64,000 bases of DNA from Ptychodera flava (lineage: Eukaryota > Hemichordata > Enteropneusta > Ptychoderidae), in the NCBI RefSeq assembly GCF_041260155.1, contig NC_091930.1, positions 3,867,907 through 3,931,906 on the forward strand, written 5' to 3'. The notes below the pieces were generated by a model. That model saw nothing but the letters and a program-made list of their open reading frames with translations, was not told the origin of the DNA and did not search any database. Positions within the stretch are counted from its first letter, which is position 1; every line of letters starts with the position of its first letter. Position numbers and translations under genes: made by a program. This document shows positions 22,050-35,299 of the stretch, piece after piece.

Positions 22050-23470
22050 GACTAATTGCAACCGAAATTATTTCTTCGCCATGCATTTTGGAAAGGTCCT
22101 AGAAATAAAATATACTTAAAGTGTAATAAAATCTAAGGGGTGCAACAGTGCCCAATTTGCATAAATGTAAAGGGGGCTTATGGATACAAAATTGTCTCCG
22201 ATAGAAGGTTTTCACTTAAAATATGCGATTAAACATGATATTTTATGCAGGTTTTTGGTTTTTTCCTTTGTTTTTGCTGCAGGCAATGTTGATGAAACTA
22301 TTTTGTCGTCATTTACTTTTCTTTGTATTTTCTTAATTAATGACTGTTTTTAAGCTACTAGTGAGAGCAATGGGACAATTTTTTCACTGTGTATTTTAGG
22401 GAGGTCCTAGAATGACATACTTAGAGTATAGTAAAATCTAGAAAATGAAACACTGCCTAATTGGCATAAATGTAAAAGGGGTTATGGGTACCAAATTGTC
22501 ACTGATAGTTATTTCTTCATCAAATATTTGGCTAAATATGATATGTTATGCTGGTTTTGGCTTATTTGTATAGCTTTAGGTTTAGGCAATGTTGATGAAA
22601 ATATTTTTCGTCATAGAAACATTCCTTATTTCCATAAATCCAACATGGCCGCCACAACACTTCGATTTTCTTTGTATTTCCCTTCGGAATAACTATTTTT
22701 ATCCTTTACTGAGAGCAATTGAGAATGTTTTCACAGTGTATTGTACAGAGGCCCTAGAATGACAAACTAAACATCTAATACAATCGAAGAGGTGAAACTG
22801 TGCATAATTTGTATCGATATAAACAAGTAATAGGTGCAAAACGTTCACTGATAAAAGAATTGTGCATAATTAATTGAGTATAACGTGACGTTGGTTCAAG
22901 TACTATATGTGTCTTATTTTTTGTCCAGGCAATATTTTTAAATATTTTATCGCCTTAGAAATATTCCTTATTTGCACAGACCACTTCACTTTTCCCTTCA
23001 TTTGGCCAATAAATTACTATATATATATTGTTCGAACAACCAAAGGCATTGTAACTATTTCTTCATCGTACATTTTAGGAGGGTCAAGGAAATGACATAC
23101 TAAAAGTTTAATGATGTTGTGCACAAGACACCTAATTTACCCAAATGCAAACTTAAGTAATTTAAGAGATAAGCTGACATTGTAATGACTATTTATGATC
23201 ATTTTAGCTTTTTTAATTAAGGCAATATATTCACATATATCTTACAGCAATAAAAATATTTCTCATTTGCACGAGTCCAATATGTCCACCATGTCACTTC
23301 CATGTTTTCGTCGGGACTAAAAAATAGTTATAAATTTAACCTAAGGATAATTGGAACATGAATTATTTCTTCACCCTGAATATTCTAAAGGTCCAAGAAA
23401 AGATCTACTCAAAGTTTAATGTAATCTACATTATGCAACAGGGCTAATTGTAAAAGGTTTTATAGCTCGT
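22050..23470 (+). repeat. Decayed tandem array, about 330-bp unit, five copies
   Basis: Five related units start near 22058, 22370, 22720, 23050 and 23350. Each opens with a variant of ATTATTTCTTCACNNTGNATTTT, followed by AGGTCCTAGAATGACATACT and, later, GGCAATGTTGATGAAAATAT. Spacing is 300-350 bases. A lone inverted relative lies near 28690-28790. No open frame persists across units. Confidence 0.7.
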
Positions 23471-23479
23471 ATTTTTTCG

Positions 23480-26400
23480 CAGAGCCGCACGTACTTCTCA
23501 CCTTCGGCTCGCAACCAAGAAAAATTCCATAGTATTATATATTTATCACATGAACAGTCCACTTACTGTTCGTTTGATGTGGACGGATCTAAATTATAGT
23601 CGAGGATTGCAAACATATTGTCTCGATCTGGGATTTCTTTCCCGGAATAACTTTAATTTCATGAGTAAAACCTCACATCGTTCTCGAGATGTGCAAAATA
23701 TTTCCTGGATACTTTCATTTATAAATCCGATCAAGTTAACAATTTGATACACCGAATGCCACCTTAACGAATCAGACACACGGATTGGTCACGTGAACTT
23801 GTCAATCATTGTCTCGCGTTATCCAGACGCCAAAGTTTGCTGGCGCCTGCAAGCCGCAGGTGCTAAAACCAGAGTTATTTAGAAAATTTTCGAATATATC
23901 TATGAAGGGGGGGGGGAGAGGCAACAACAAGATCGAAATAGTAGTTCGTATTCTAGAAGGTGTCGTAGCTTTCAAAATATCACAAGCGTAAAATCTTTGC
24001 AAGCCCGAAAACTTCAGTTCGATGGTAAGCTTACCCACTGTGACCCAGACTGAGTACGTGTGGCCAAATAGGCAGTCACCACCGGTCTCCGCCGGTGTCA
24101 ACTCGTCAATCCCGATCCCGGTCGTCAATGTTTATGTCTTACGAACTTTGATGTTTGCAGTGACACATATCTCGCCCGTAGAAACCTCCAAATTTTGTCG
24201 CTTGACGGAAACTCTGTTCTGTTGTCCGAGTCACTATCGATAACTGCAGAGTTCAGACCAAAGCTATAGCTCACACAGCTTATGTCTTCCCTGCAGCGCT
24301 ACGCTGCAGGTTCGATTCCGATCGAGAATTTACGGAATAGTTATGTGATGTAAGGATATTATCGTTGTTCGTCGAATTATTTGATGGGGGTTTTTTGCCT
24401 CCTATGTCGCTTTCCGAATATCATACGGTACTTATTTATTCAGTTGGGTGTAGCTTTCGGGTTTATCGCCAGGTTCAACATTGAGCCGTCCGGCGGACAA
24501 CTGGACAGGAGCTGGAGCGCTATAGATAGTCCCAAAGTTAGTCGCGACTCAAAATTCGTTTTCCACATGCTTTCCATGTTTCCATGTCTGAAGTTATCGC
24601 ATTACGTTTTTGTAAAAATGTCATGAGAGCACGCCATCGATCGTGATATGCGCGCGACAGATCGGTCTATGCACGAAAGTGTCATGGCTAAGTGCAGTAA
24701 AAATGTTCTGTTTGATGACGTAGTACCAGGGTAATTCCGATTTTTTATCCGTCCCGCGGCTATGTCACAAAGGCGGCGAATCGGGCCAGTTCATGTGATA
24801 ATACTTGAAGCTTGAAATGTTACAAAATATATTGAATTAAGATTGGAATTTTTTAACCGATATTGCTAAATATATTTTACAATTATATTGAACGACTCCT
24901 CATGTGCATAAACCCGATATGACGATTATAAAAAATGACATTATTTTTTTAAATTTACTTATTATATTAACAGCCTGAGATATAATTAGTAAAATGAGCA
25001 AGTTACATTAAGATACACTTCTTGTTTTAGTTATTTGTTAGTACTTTTAGTACCCTAATATTATGCTATCGAAAGTGTTCAATTTTATTACTGGGATCTA
25101 CAGTTTGCCCAGTAAGAAAGAAATTTAAACGATTATGTGTTTTTTTGCGTATTTCAACCGTATTGTAATCATTGTATACTTACAGGGCGTACAGAATGAA
25201 AAGCACTGTGCAGCTAAATTAACTAGATAATTTGCATAATTTCAAGACAATTAAACCCCTATACTTGTCAATAATATTTTGAGGCTTTCTGAAAGAGCTG
25301 GAAGAACATTAATGCATATAAATGAAGTCAGTGCCATATTCATTGCAAATGATGTCACGATATTGAAATCAAAGAATTGAAATGTAGTTTCATATTCCCT
25401 GTGAAAACTAGCATAGATATTTTCCAAATGAAACGAAAAATGAAATTCTGAGCATTTGTGATACCAGTTGTTTTGTTCTATACCTGTATTTTTATGACAG
25501 TATTTCTATGAGGTCAACTAAAAAGATATTTTGGTTTTTTATTATTTCTGGCGCTTTTCTATCCAGGTAAACGTTTTTACACAACCATTTTAACAAGACT
25601 GCTCTTACTGTACAGTTCTGAATTTCTGTAAAAATTTAAGTATTTGAAGAACGATAGAGATAATTGCCTCAAGCGCTACATGTGAGGAACGTCTTTGTCA
25701 CAAGAAATTTAACATTGTTAAAGCCCCAGTAGCTGTAACTCTTGGATTTGTTGACCTCAAAATATCTTCTTATTCTCTCCTAGTTTCCTCTGAATTCTAC
25801 CCACTGAAAGGTATGGGCTTTTACTGCATTAGGAAACCATTCCTTTGTGAAACATTTGACAAATTTAAATTTCAACGGTCACTTTCATTTCCCGCCATTT
25901 TCAAAAATTGGTAATATTACAAGGAAACAGAACATACAATGTCACAGTTGAAAACATTCACCCCTATGCATTACATTGGACAACTATGTGCAGTTTATGT
26001 GAAGATTTCAGTGCAGATATGCACGGTAGTCAAGTTTTTGCTTTTGTGCATGGGGCTGCAATTTAATGTTTGGGAAAACATTTAATCGCAGTGTAACCTT
26101 TATACTTTTAAGTCAAATGTGAATACTTTACTTTTTAAAACTGCTTTTTAACTATTTTTAACAACTTTTGTGGTGTAACTTTGCTTTTTAACAATCTTTT
26201 GTAATGTATTTTTATTTTCAGCGTCCTGGATCACAATTTTTGTTGATACTGACGCTTTATACATATACAGTCCAAGCGGGTAGTTAATAATAAGTGTATA
26301 CTCACACCTAAATTAGTACATTCTCTCAAACTTATTTTTTTCGAATGTAAATCATAACGCTAAAATTTATAGCTAGTGGGGCTTTCATTATCAAGGGTAG

Positions 26401-26756
26401 ACGAGGTGTTAACACAACAAGTTAGAATGAATCAACCAATTTATACTGATCAAGAGCAACAAGTCAATGCTAGCCTAATGCCTGGCCAAATTATCAACGC
26501 TTTGCCACACTAGGACTAGGCTGAAGAAAATTTGTATTTCAGTACTAAGGGCTTTCTCTATTTTCACCCTTACCTGTATTTCTAATAAAGATTAAGTGTT
26601 GTCAAAATGTAATTAAAGACCAGATTGTGTGGTCACTGGTACACCAGATGTACTTTTGACTATATGCAACTTGCCCGTTAATGCCACGTACAGATATTTA
26701 AAAAACCTACAATTATTATGATAATGAAGATATAGAAGTACAATTATTATACCATA
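23480..26756. other. Intergenic or intronic DNA with a CpG-bearing patch
   Basis: From about 23740 to 24790 the DNA is richer in GC and CpG than its surroundings. It has frames on both strands (for example 23802-24128, minus), but none shows domain-like sequence. It could be a distal promoter or enhancer. The rest is AT-rich with nothing recognisable. Confidence 0.4.
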
Positions 26757-26965
26757 AACACGATTTGAACTAGTTTGCGATAATTGGATGATGAAGTAAT
26801 GTCGGTTTGATCTAAATGTACGCTCATCTGCTTTTCTTTTTAAGTTATACACTTTATGAGTAATTTGTAATAATGCAACATTCAGCTATAGGGCACCTAA
26901 CAATTTTTTTGAGAAATTTGCAAAATATGAAGATCCAATTATCCTAAATTAGTTCCAATCGTGTT
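26757..26965 (+). mobile_element. MITE family B (AACACGATTGGAACTAATTT), copy 1
   Basis: About 209 bp with terminal inverted repeats: AACACGATTTGAACTAGTTT at the left and AAATTAGTTCCAATCGTGTT at the right. The internal TCATCTGCTTTTCTTTTTAA and CAACATTCAGCTATAGGGCA are shared with the other copies. There is no coding capacity. Confidence 0.8.
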
Positions 26966-29002
26966 TATAATGCAATTTGCCAGGAAATATGTAATGAGCA
27001 AAGGTGTTCCTTAAACATCTGAAAGACTTTACGTTAATCAAATGACAATGCATTTCTTAAATTTATGAAATTCTTGAAGACAGCAAATAAATTATTACAA
27101 AGTCATAAACTGGAATGGACAGAGAGATTTCTGTTTAATTTTACAGTATACAGCCATGAAAATATGAAGAACATATGTTGACTAAATTATGATTATTGGA
27201 ATCACTGGTAAAAGTAAATTTAGAAACATTTCATGATATTACAGAGTCTAGCTGCTCTTTCTAATTTTTATAATTAGGGGACTTTCATCATAGAAGCTGC
27301 CGTTACCGAGTTTATCAATTAAGATATCAAATTCGTGTAATCGAATTATCACATAATTGGTATTCGTCATCCTGTGGTGTTGAATCTTATGGAAGTCTCG
27401 CCTTCGATTTGCCAGACTGTCAATTCCTTGAATGATCGATCTCTTTGGTAATGATACAAAAGTTTAATAATCTGGCATTGGAAAGTCCATTACATAGACA
27501 GCCCAATGAGTGATACTTGAAACGATCTGATAGGTGGTACACGTGTATCATCACTTCACTTGAGGTACCCCTGTCACCGTTCTCATGGGATCTGCAATAA
27601 AATGTAGCAGCCTTAATAGACCCTGCAGAAAGCAAAATCTAGACTTTCTGTTGCCAACTCAAGGGAAAGAATGACCCATCTAGAGGAAGATGGAGTGAAG
27701 AAGAAGGAAGAGGAAGAAATTTATGATAATGATAATGACAATAAAACCGACTGTCACCACCACCATTATGATGATTCAAGTGATGTTTGTGTTTTAATAA
27801 TGATAGTTCAATTATGAGAAAGATGACAAGTGCAAAGTGTCGCAAAACATTTATTAGCAACTGGGTATTTCTATTCTGATTTTACAAAATGGCCAAATAC
27901 ATTAAAATTCCTTCAAACTTTTACTGCAATTGAACAGATTGTTACAAACTATTGACAATGGATGTCAAAACTTGAACACTTCCACAGAACATGATTGTTC
28001 ATGAATACCCTTAACCTTCATAAAAGAAAGACTATGGCATTAACCTGGTCCAATAATCATTTCCATTCAAGGTAATACTTTACCAGGTCCATGTGATATT
28101 TGTGAAATTACAAATTTAAGTAGGACCATCCTGAACCACTGATAGTTAGTGGTGGTACCAGGTGTCCGGAATGGGTAAGCGTAAAATGCTAGCATGCTAC
28201 ACCCATAAGGATTGGTCCCAAAGAATATCAAAAGAAAATATTCTGTTTCCTTTTTTAAAAAGATAATACGTTGAAACTCTTTTCTTTATTCGTTGCATTT
28301 CTGAGTAACCAGAAAATGTCAATGGAAGCTATTGTGGTCATATTATATTCAGGAGACAATTTGTATCAATTATGCATATTAGGCCTGGGCACAGGATATT
28401 TTTGTATTAAAATAATAAGGGCTTGCAAATTAGGTCAACCTATGGTATTTGGGACATATAATTGATAATCCTTCAAAACTTTAGCAACATATGAGTTTAA
28501 ACTTTCATTTTGTCAGAAATAATGGAAAAATTGAGCTAATATATGCACATTAGTTAATTTCCGTGACTTTTATTGATCTACACTTTAACAAGTAACTAGT
28601 TAAACCTTACTAAATTGTATGGCAAAGAAAAAAGTCACTTGAATTCAGTTTACTTGCCCAAACTGTGAGAGTAGCGGTCATTTTAAAGGCAATATATTGC
28701 TAATTTATATGTAATTAGTGAGACCTTTCCAAAGTTCATGGTGGAGAAATAATTTCTGTTACAATTAGTCCTATGTTAAACCCAAAATTGACTTGACTAT
28801 TAACACAGTGTGAAATGAATTATTGCCATATGCCAATATAGACGCCGGGGTGTCTAACAATGTACTTCAAATTTATCAAGTGTAAATTGCAACAATTATA
28901 TTAGTGACTTCCAACTGAGTCGAAATTGGCAGCCGCCCGTGATAATACCCCTTCACGGCAGGTTCACATGAATTGGACAGCAATTTTGGCAAAAGGTGAA
29001 CG

Positions 29003-29098
29003 TTAACAATAATGCACCTTGGTATCGTATTCAGACTCTCAAAATTTCTACATTCTTTTCCGATTTACCACTTGCTACGACTCAGTGTAAGCTCATGG
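29003..29098 (+). mobile_element. MITE family A, 5' fragment
   Basis: Only the first part is present: ATGCACCTTGGTATCG, CAGACTCTCAAAATTTCTAC and GATTTACCACTTG. A similar short fragment is at 3919-3972, immediately after a family C element. Confidence 0.5.
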
Positions 29099-29633
29099 AG
29101 TAACACCAACTTTGTTTGTGGCGGGTTGTGACCAATCAAAACACGTGGCAAAATTTAGCAAGATCACATGTCGATTTTACAACTTACGAAAAATAACGTT
29201 CGGGGTCTGAGGATTTTAAATAGATAAGGTCGGGTTACCTGAAACGCTTTCCTCTTTATTTTTGCCTTATTTACTTCATTCTACAGGGAAGACATCTTTA
29301 ACAAAATTCAGCCAAACTTGGATCTGTAAAACAGCGCAAGTGTAAGGAGGCATGGAGTCTACCACATTATGTTTGTTCCTTCCTGAAACAATCGCAAGAA
29401 AGATAGACAATGCTTCAATCGGTATAAATCGAAATTACTGCCTTGCCCGGATGATTGCCAATTGTTTGGTTTTCTCAATTAAATAGTTGTCCATTTAATT
29501 TCTGCTACACAAAACTGAACGGCTCTCTATCAGGGCTACCATTACAGAAACGTTTTCCCTATCTGCAGAAAAGGAGTATGCTATTTGTCATTTTAATCCT
29601 TATTTTAAGCTTTTTAAAGTATTGTAATATCGC

Positions 29634-29675
29634 CCTATGTCCACGTCACAGAGAATTCTGTGACGTGAACATAGG
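29634..29675. repeat. Short palindrome containing CACGTCACAG
   Basis: CCTATGT, one mismatch, CACGTCACAGA pairs with TCTGTGACGTG, one mismatch, ACATAGG around a GAAT loop. The two arms carry TGACGTG, close to a cAMP-response element. Confidence 0.7.
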
Positions 29676-30537
29676 TACATACTGAAAAATGTTCAGTGGC
29701 CACTACGAGTGAATTGGTGTGTAAGTGGTATCGCTTTGATGACGTTTATTTTACGGCTTCATCAAAGCTAACACTGTACTGACCATAATTCGAGTTTTTT
29801 TCTCGGATCAATTTGCCCGAATGGAACAAACTCTCATGATGATATTGATGATACTTCTGTTCGAGACGAATCACAACATATTTACTACATGCGACTTATA
29901 CTCGCAAAACATTGTATTAAATAATTCCCAATGTCATCTGTATTTTTAGGAGATGTGTTGTCTTTGTTTTTCTCGATTGCATTATGATCATGAGTTCTTC
30001 CAATTACGCTCGACATCTCCAAACTCTTCTTTAAATTAAGTCTCATTATGCTTTGACACTTGAACATTCTTCTGATTTCAGAATACTCATCACAGCTAGG
30101 TTAATTTCCTCCACTGGAATATTCCACAACACTTTCCCCAGTGGGTTGCAGCATAGATATTGCACAAATTACGTAATTCACAAACCTTCAACTGTGTCAA
30201 TGACCGAAGTACCTTTGCGTTTCCTTGAAATGCCTGAATTACATTTCCACGTAATTCCATTGATATCTTTAAACTACGGAGTGGACCCCCTAACCTGGCA
30301 TTAAAGATCAGTTGATTTTTTTATCTTTCAAATAACAATAAAAAAAGCCAATCCGTTCAGTGTTGGCCATTCAAGATCACGAACTGAAGTTCATCATTGA
30401 TAGGTGTTAGGCCTAGTGAACGTGTTGCAGAAAAGGCTTTATTCTGAGGGCAATGCTATTCTCCACAGGTATCGTGTGTTCCAACTTTACTCGCCTCCAG
30501 CCCACCGGTATAACTACAGTCCCATCACAACATAAGG

Positions 30538-30544
30538 TCACAAC

Positions 30545-30583
<39 letters not shown>

Positions 30584-30642
30584 CTAATATAAACATAAAC
30601 ATCAATACAAACAACAACAACAATAACAACAACAACAACCCG
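30538..30642. repeat. (CAA)n microsatellite, interrupted
   Basis: A run of CAACAACAA followed by imperfect ATAAACATCAATACAA and more CAA units. Confidence 0.85.
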
Positions 30643-31364
30643 GAATCAGGGTGCCCTGTGAGGCCTGTTGATATTTAATCTTTTTCCACATTTGCGGTGT
30701 GTTCCATTCCAATGAATTTGACTCAACAATGAATGTGCTAAAATTGGGATATTCAATTTTGTGTTCCAATCTCTCCCTCGGATGCTAGCATGAATCTCAG
30801 TCCAACAATTGCATTTTTACCAGCCACTGTTATTTACCCAATGGCAGCAAATGCTGTATGGATTATTGAAACGATGGATTTGATCATATTGGACTGCACG
30901 TAAGACTGTCATTTATATCTTGTCAAAATAATTAAAGTGTTTATCCTTTTGTGATACCCCTTGTCCTTCCTATCTATTTCGCTCGTTAAATTGTGGCCAA
31001 CAGTGCAAAATTCAATGGTGTGCATGTAGGCCCACACCTCCGTGTCCGCTCAACATATAATCTTAACATAACTTTTACAGTTACATTCCACAATATTATG
31101 GACGCCTGCTCTAAGGTCAGAGGAAATTCATCTCAGAGACTGTCTGAGGTATCAGCTCAGAAATCTCTGAGCTCTACCCTCCCCTTCTGTCGAAGAGGGA
31201 TTTCAAAAGTCAACTCTATCCAGGAGGCTGCGCGTAGAAGTACTATGAAACGGGGAAGCGGTACTAATATCAGGGCAGACCACTACACAAATTTTCGAAG
31301 GACGACATGTTTTTACATATTTTCCAAATAAAGATTAAACAATTTATACAAACATGCATGCACG

Positions 31365-31507
31365 CATACATACATACATACATACATACACACATACATA
31401 CATACATACATACATACATACATACATACATACAACATACATACATACATACATACATACATACATACATACATACATACATACATACATACATACATAC
31501 ATACATA
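31365..31507. repeat. (CATA)n microsatellite
   Basis: About 35 units of ACAT with one break near 31434. Open in several frames on both strands, which explains spurious reading frames here. Confidence 0.95.
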
Positions 31508-32568
31508 CTGCGTACAAAGCAAATAATTATGAAAGAAAAAACTGAACAAGATAAACACATTGAATGGTAAAAACAGCGGAAAGTAAATAAAAACGAAGAA
31601 ACAAACAGACTAGCTTGCACCCCTTACGAAAGTTATACTTGAATGTATCTGTCCCGACAGCGTCTTAGTTCGGGCAAAGTGTGCGTGACGTTCTGCCCTT
31701 CACTTAACATTCTGCTTACTTCAAACAAAAACTCATATTAATGCTTATTATGTTATTATTTACTTAACGTATGTATTCGTAAACGAACGAAAAGAAGGAA
31801 ACACCAGCGGCGTTGTTTTGCAGTAGCCATGTCTTCTTTAAATAGTTAGTCAAGCTTGATATCTTCAAGTCGCCCACACACCTCATCCCAGTGTAATTTA
31901 TTGTCGTCGTGTAGGAGAGGGTTGGTCTTTCTCGTTGTCTCCGGGTCCTGGTGGACAATGTTAATGTTTTTATCTCAGGACCATCGTGAACTGGAGAGAA
32001 AAGGTGACCTCCAGCCCCTTACCCATGGGGGTTTCATCATCTTAATTGCACGAATTCTGTCCTTCATAAATCCTCGCCGGTGTCTCAATGCCAGAAGTAC
32101 CTGGGACTCTGTCTTGTGCATAATACAGAACGTCGTCGCTTCTGTATGGTCAGAGAAAAATTATCATAAATTGTGGATGATAAATGGTCGTTATTGTACG
32201 AGTACGAGGAGGTTCACATGAAATCGCGGCCACTTTTTTGGTTTCAGTCTGGTGAAAGTCCGAGGCGTGGAGCAACAACAACTAGATTAGGTCAAATAAA
32301 AAGATGACTTTGTGGCAACTACCCTATTTAAAACCCTCTGAGCCGCAACCTTTGTGTTTCAAAAGTCACGCGCATGATTTTGTCAAATTCCGCTGACTTT
32401 TTTTAATTATGCCAAAATGATCTCCACATGGCATGTTATTAGAAACACATATTTTTAAGCCTTTAAATTATAATAAAATCCGTGTTTTTTCTGCAAAAAA
32501 TGTCGTTTTTTCAGCTGACACTGTAAACTCGGTTAAACCTTTAAACGATCAAGTCGTTGTGCTAAACA

Positions 32569-32928
32569 TATGGTAGACTGTGCCTCGGGGACAGATATTC
32601 GGACTCGCAAACTTTACCAATTTCTTTCTGATCTACCACTTGTGGGGGCTCATTTTCAAGCTCTTGGTGTAAGAAAATTTTTTCATGTTTTCAGCTTTCT
32701 TCGAAAATTGAAAATTTTCGTTTCTGCATAGAGTTAACAGAGGGACGGCGGCCATTTTGAATTTCAAATATCGGTAGGCCTAAATGTCAGATAATTTGTT
32801 TCTCTAGCAACGGAATTTGCACGGTCATCCCTGATTTTTATTTTTTATTTGATGAGAGAATCGTTGAAAGTTACATTAAGGGAAGTTAGAGCAAAAGTCT
32901 TTCTCTTTCGAGGTGCATACTACCTTAA
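32569..32928 (+). mobile_element. MITE family A, full-length copy next to a large palindrome
   Basis: The copy runs from GGTAGACTGTGCCTCGGGG to GAGGTGCATACTACCTTAA. It includes GACGGCGGCCATTTTGAATT and CTACCACTTGTGGGGGCTCA. Its terminal TTAA is also the first TTAA of the palindrome at 32925-33263. Confidence 0.8.
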
Positions 32929-33263
32929 AGGGACAAAGTCGCCCATTTTTTCATGAATTTTGTTTGATACGAGATACTACTTATATTGTTTGACATGTTG
33001 AAAGATACTGAATGAATGGGTGACCATGCATATATTCGACCCCGGTTTGAGACAAATTAAATGAAACCATGGCGAAAATGAATTAATGGTCATGACCATT
33101 AATTCATTTTCGCGATGGTTTCATGTATCGTGTCTTAAACCTGGGTCGAATATATGCATGGTCACCCATTCAATCAGTATCTTTCAACATGTCAAACAAT
33201 ATAAGTAGTATCTCGTATCCCAAAAAAAAAATCATGAAAAAATGGGCGACTTTGTCCCTTTAA
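32925..33263. repeat. Near-perfect 339-bp palindrome (fold-back element)
   Basis: Two arms of about 168 bases are almost exact reverse complements and meet at GGTCATGACC (33088-33097) with essentially no loop. The ends are TTAAAGGGACAAAGTCGCCC and GGGCGACTTTGTCCCTTTAA, with TTAA at both edges. Arm differences are few (for example an A run near 33221-33230), so the element is young. As RNA it would form a long hairpin. Confidence 0.9.
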
Positions 33264-35299
33264 GGGTGTACCCGGCTCAGGTGCGTGCGAGAGTGAAGAT
33301 GCATTGCCCAGTCGGATATAATCTGTAGACCTAGGCTATATGCTTAACATTTCATTCGTTGGCCAAGGTACATTTCGATTGTGAACTTGGAGCGCATTGA
33401 CGTTGCCTTTGGTAGCGATCGAAGTCTCACAAAAACACATAAAGTTCTAAAAATAATAACCATGTCAATCAATAAATTGACTTGTGCGCACTTTGCACTG
33501 ACGTCACGGGGCTGTTGATCACGACAATACCGAAAGCCAAATAAAAATTGACAGCTCCTTATTACAACTCCGTTTTCACAAGTAAAGTTACACACTGTGT
33601 TTGAATTGTCATTTTTAAGGCTACATCTTATGACATCGCTTTAAGCGAGAATCGAAAACAAACAGTAGATGAAAAAGCCAAATTGTGCGCAAGCGCATCA
33701 CATGTGTGCTGTCTTTGGTGCTGAGAGAGATGCAAAAAACAGTTTCGTCAAACCACAGGTAGCATAGACTGGCGGTGACAGCGTCATTTATTACTCATCA
33801 ACTCTCACGGATCCGGATGGAGGTAAACTTTTGACCAAAAACAGCACGAAGCGAAAACTCTCGACGAGGCAACCTGAACTACAATTCAGCTGCAGACCGA
33901 GATCACGAAAACAACCTGTAACTCGTCCAGACTTCTCTTCAACAATGGTAAGTGGAATGTTTCGACGTCTTTCGAAGGCTACTGGTGGCCAACGGCTTGC
34001 GTGTTCTATTCGCATCATTTTTGTACAGTGCAGAAGAAGAAACACATTACCGCATCGATTCATCGAAAGGCGCTTGTGTTAAGGACCAGGTATCATGTAA
34101 TATTTAAAGCCAATCGACTAAGAGTTCGTTCATTATTTTGTTATTTGTCACTTTCGCCTTACCGCACCCCCGAGTGTGTTGTTGAGCAATACAGTTATTG
34201 GATGGTTGACAGCTATCTCCACAGTCAATGGGTTTTTTTATTGCTTATACCTTTTTCAGTCTACAGCAGCCGAAAACATATGTTAAAAATCTCACATCAT
34301 ATATTCTGTGCTTTCTTCAGAGGGGGGTGGGGGGAGGGTGGGGGTGGGTGATTAGATTAATCATATTAACTATATATCGGTTTTGCTGGTACATAGAAAC
34401 GTTGAAATACTACTATGTGGGTACGTTTCTTTCTCTTGTCGCAAAGTAGGCAACATGAATAAATGCATTGAAATAGGATGGGCAAGTAGGATTGGGGATT
34501 TGTTGTTGTTGTTGTTGTTTGTTTGTTTTGCCTTTTTACTCTGAGGGGTTAGCTGTCATGCAACCTTCAGTTCGGATCTGGCTTCCACATCAGTCTGAGC
34601 AGACATGTTTACTTTCCTTAGCAGATGAGAAATTATTGGACTTTTAATAAAATATATTCATAATTAAAGAGCGTAATTACTTGATGATCAAAGTATACTC
34701 ATAATATAAGCTTATGTTTCTAAGTTTCACATGCATCTTACGATCGGCAGGCAGGCATATATGGAGAACTCTTTGACAAGACGAAATTTTAGAAACCTGG
34801 CAATTATAAACGTATAATGTCTCTCTTTTCGGTGGAAAGGGAGATTACCCCATTCAGCGTCTTTGGAGATGCTCCAAATACGCTTGAAGATGTCTTTTGA
34901 GAGATCTTTCCTCAGGGTTTTTGAAGCTGGCACGATCAGACAGGAGACTGCAAGGGTAGCCCTGTTATAAGAGTATCTGCTCGACCCGTCATTTGTTGGC
35001 GACGAGTGTGTGATTTAACCCTTTTTATATCGGTGGTGCAAGATTTAAGTAGATGAAACGTTTACGAAGTCTTCAAACACGTTATGATTGTTGAGGTCCA
35101 ATTTTCACCAGACCAAAGATACCTCTGCTTTCCACGCCTTGAGTCAGACTTTGCCGCATCAAGCGAAGCTATTGTTTAAATTTACATCTTTTCTCAGGTG
35201 AGAAACCGGGCGTCGTTTCGATTTACAAATGTTACAAAGTATAAGTTAGTTGATCTCATTACTCATTTGATGATAGTTTTTTTTTTTCAAACCATACAA
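33264..35299. other. Non-coding stretch around the candidate first exon
   Basis: It contains a modest CpG-rich zone at 33360-34100 with the ATG-donor at 33945, a G-rich run at 34321-34348 and a short TTG run at 34500-34520. Nothing else is recognisable. Confidence 0.45.
33945..33947 (+). CDS. Candidate start codon and first coding exon of the guanylate cyclase
   Basis: The first recognisable H-NOX exon (46740) begins exactly with TAC GGT, and the protein family starts Met-Tyr-Gly. The initiator ATG must therefore sit at the very end of an upstream exon. Here CAACAATG is followed directly by the donor GTAAGTGG, in phase 0, with A at -3 and G at +4. The surroundings (33640-33950) have more CpG than nearby sequence, as near a promoter. 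A second ATG-GTAAGC lies at 24022-24024 but has a poor start context. This is inference: the intron would be 12.8 kb. Confidence 0.35.

Larger units (their letters stand above)
26966..31350. other. Long non-coding stretch
   Basis: Apart from the family A fragment at 29003, the hairpin at 29634 and the CAA array, I see no gene, RNA gene or element that I can support. Confidence 0.5.

Noticed and set aside
24022-24024. Alternative cyclase initiator ATG before GTAAGC
   Set aside because: The start context is poor and it would need a 22.7 kb intron. Kept only as a second choice to 33945.
24285-24335. tRNA-like B box (GGTTCGATTCC) beside a CTGCAGCG/CGCTGCAG hairpin
   Set aside because: No A box at the right distance, no acceptor stem and the T-arm stem does not pair. 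At most it is a decayed tRNA-derived fragment.
31354-31545. His-Thr-Tyr-Ile repeat frames
   Set aside because: Products of the CATA microsatellite, with no start context or splice signals.
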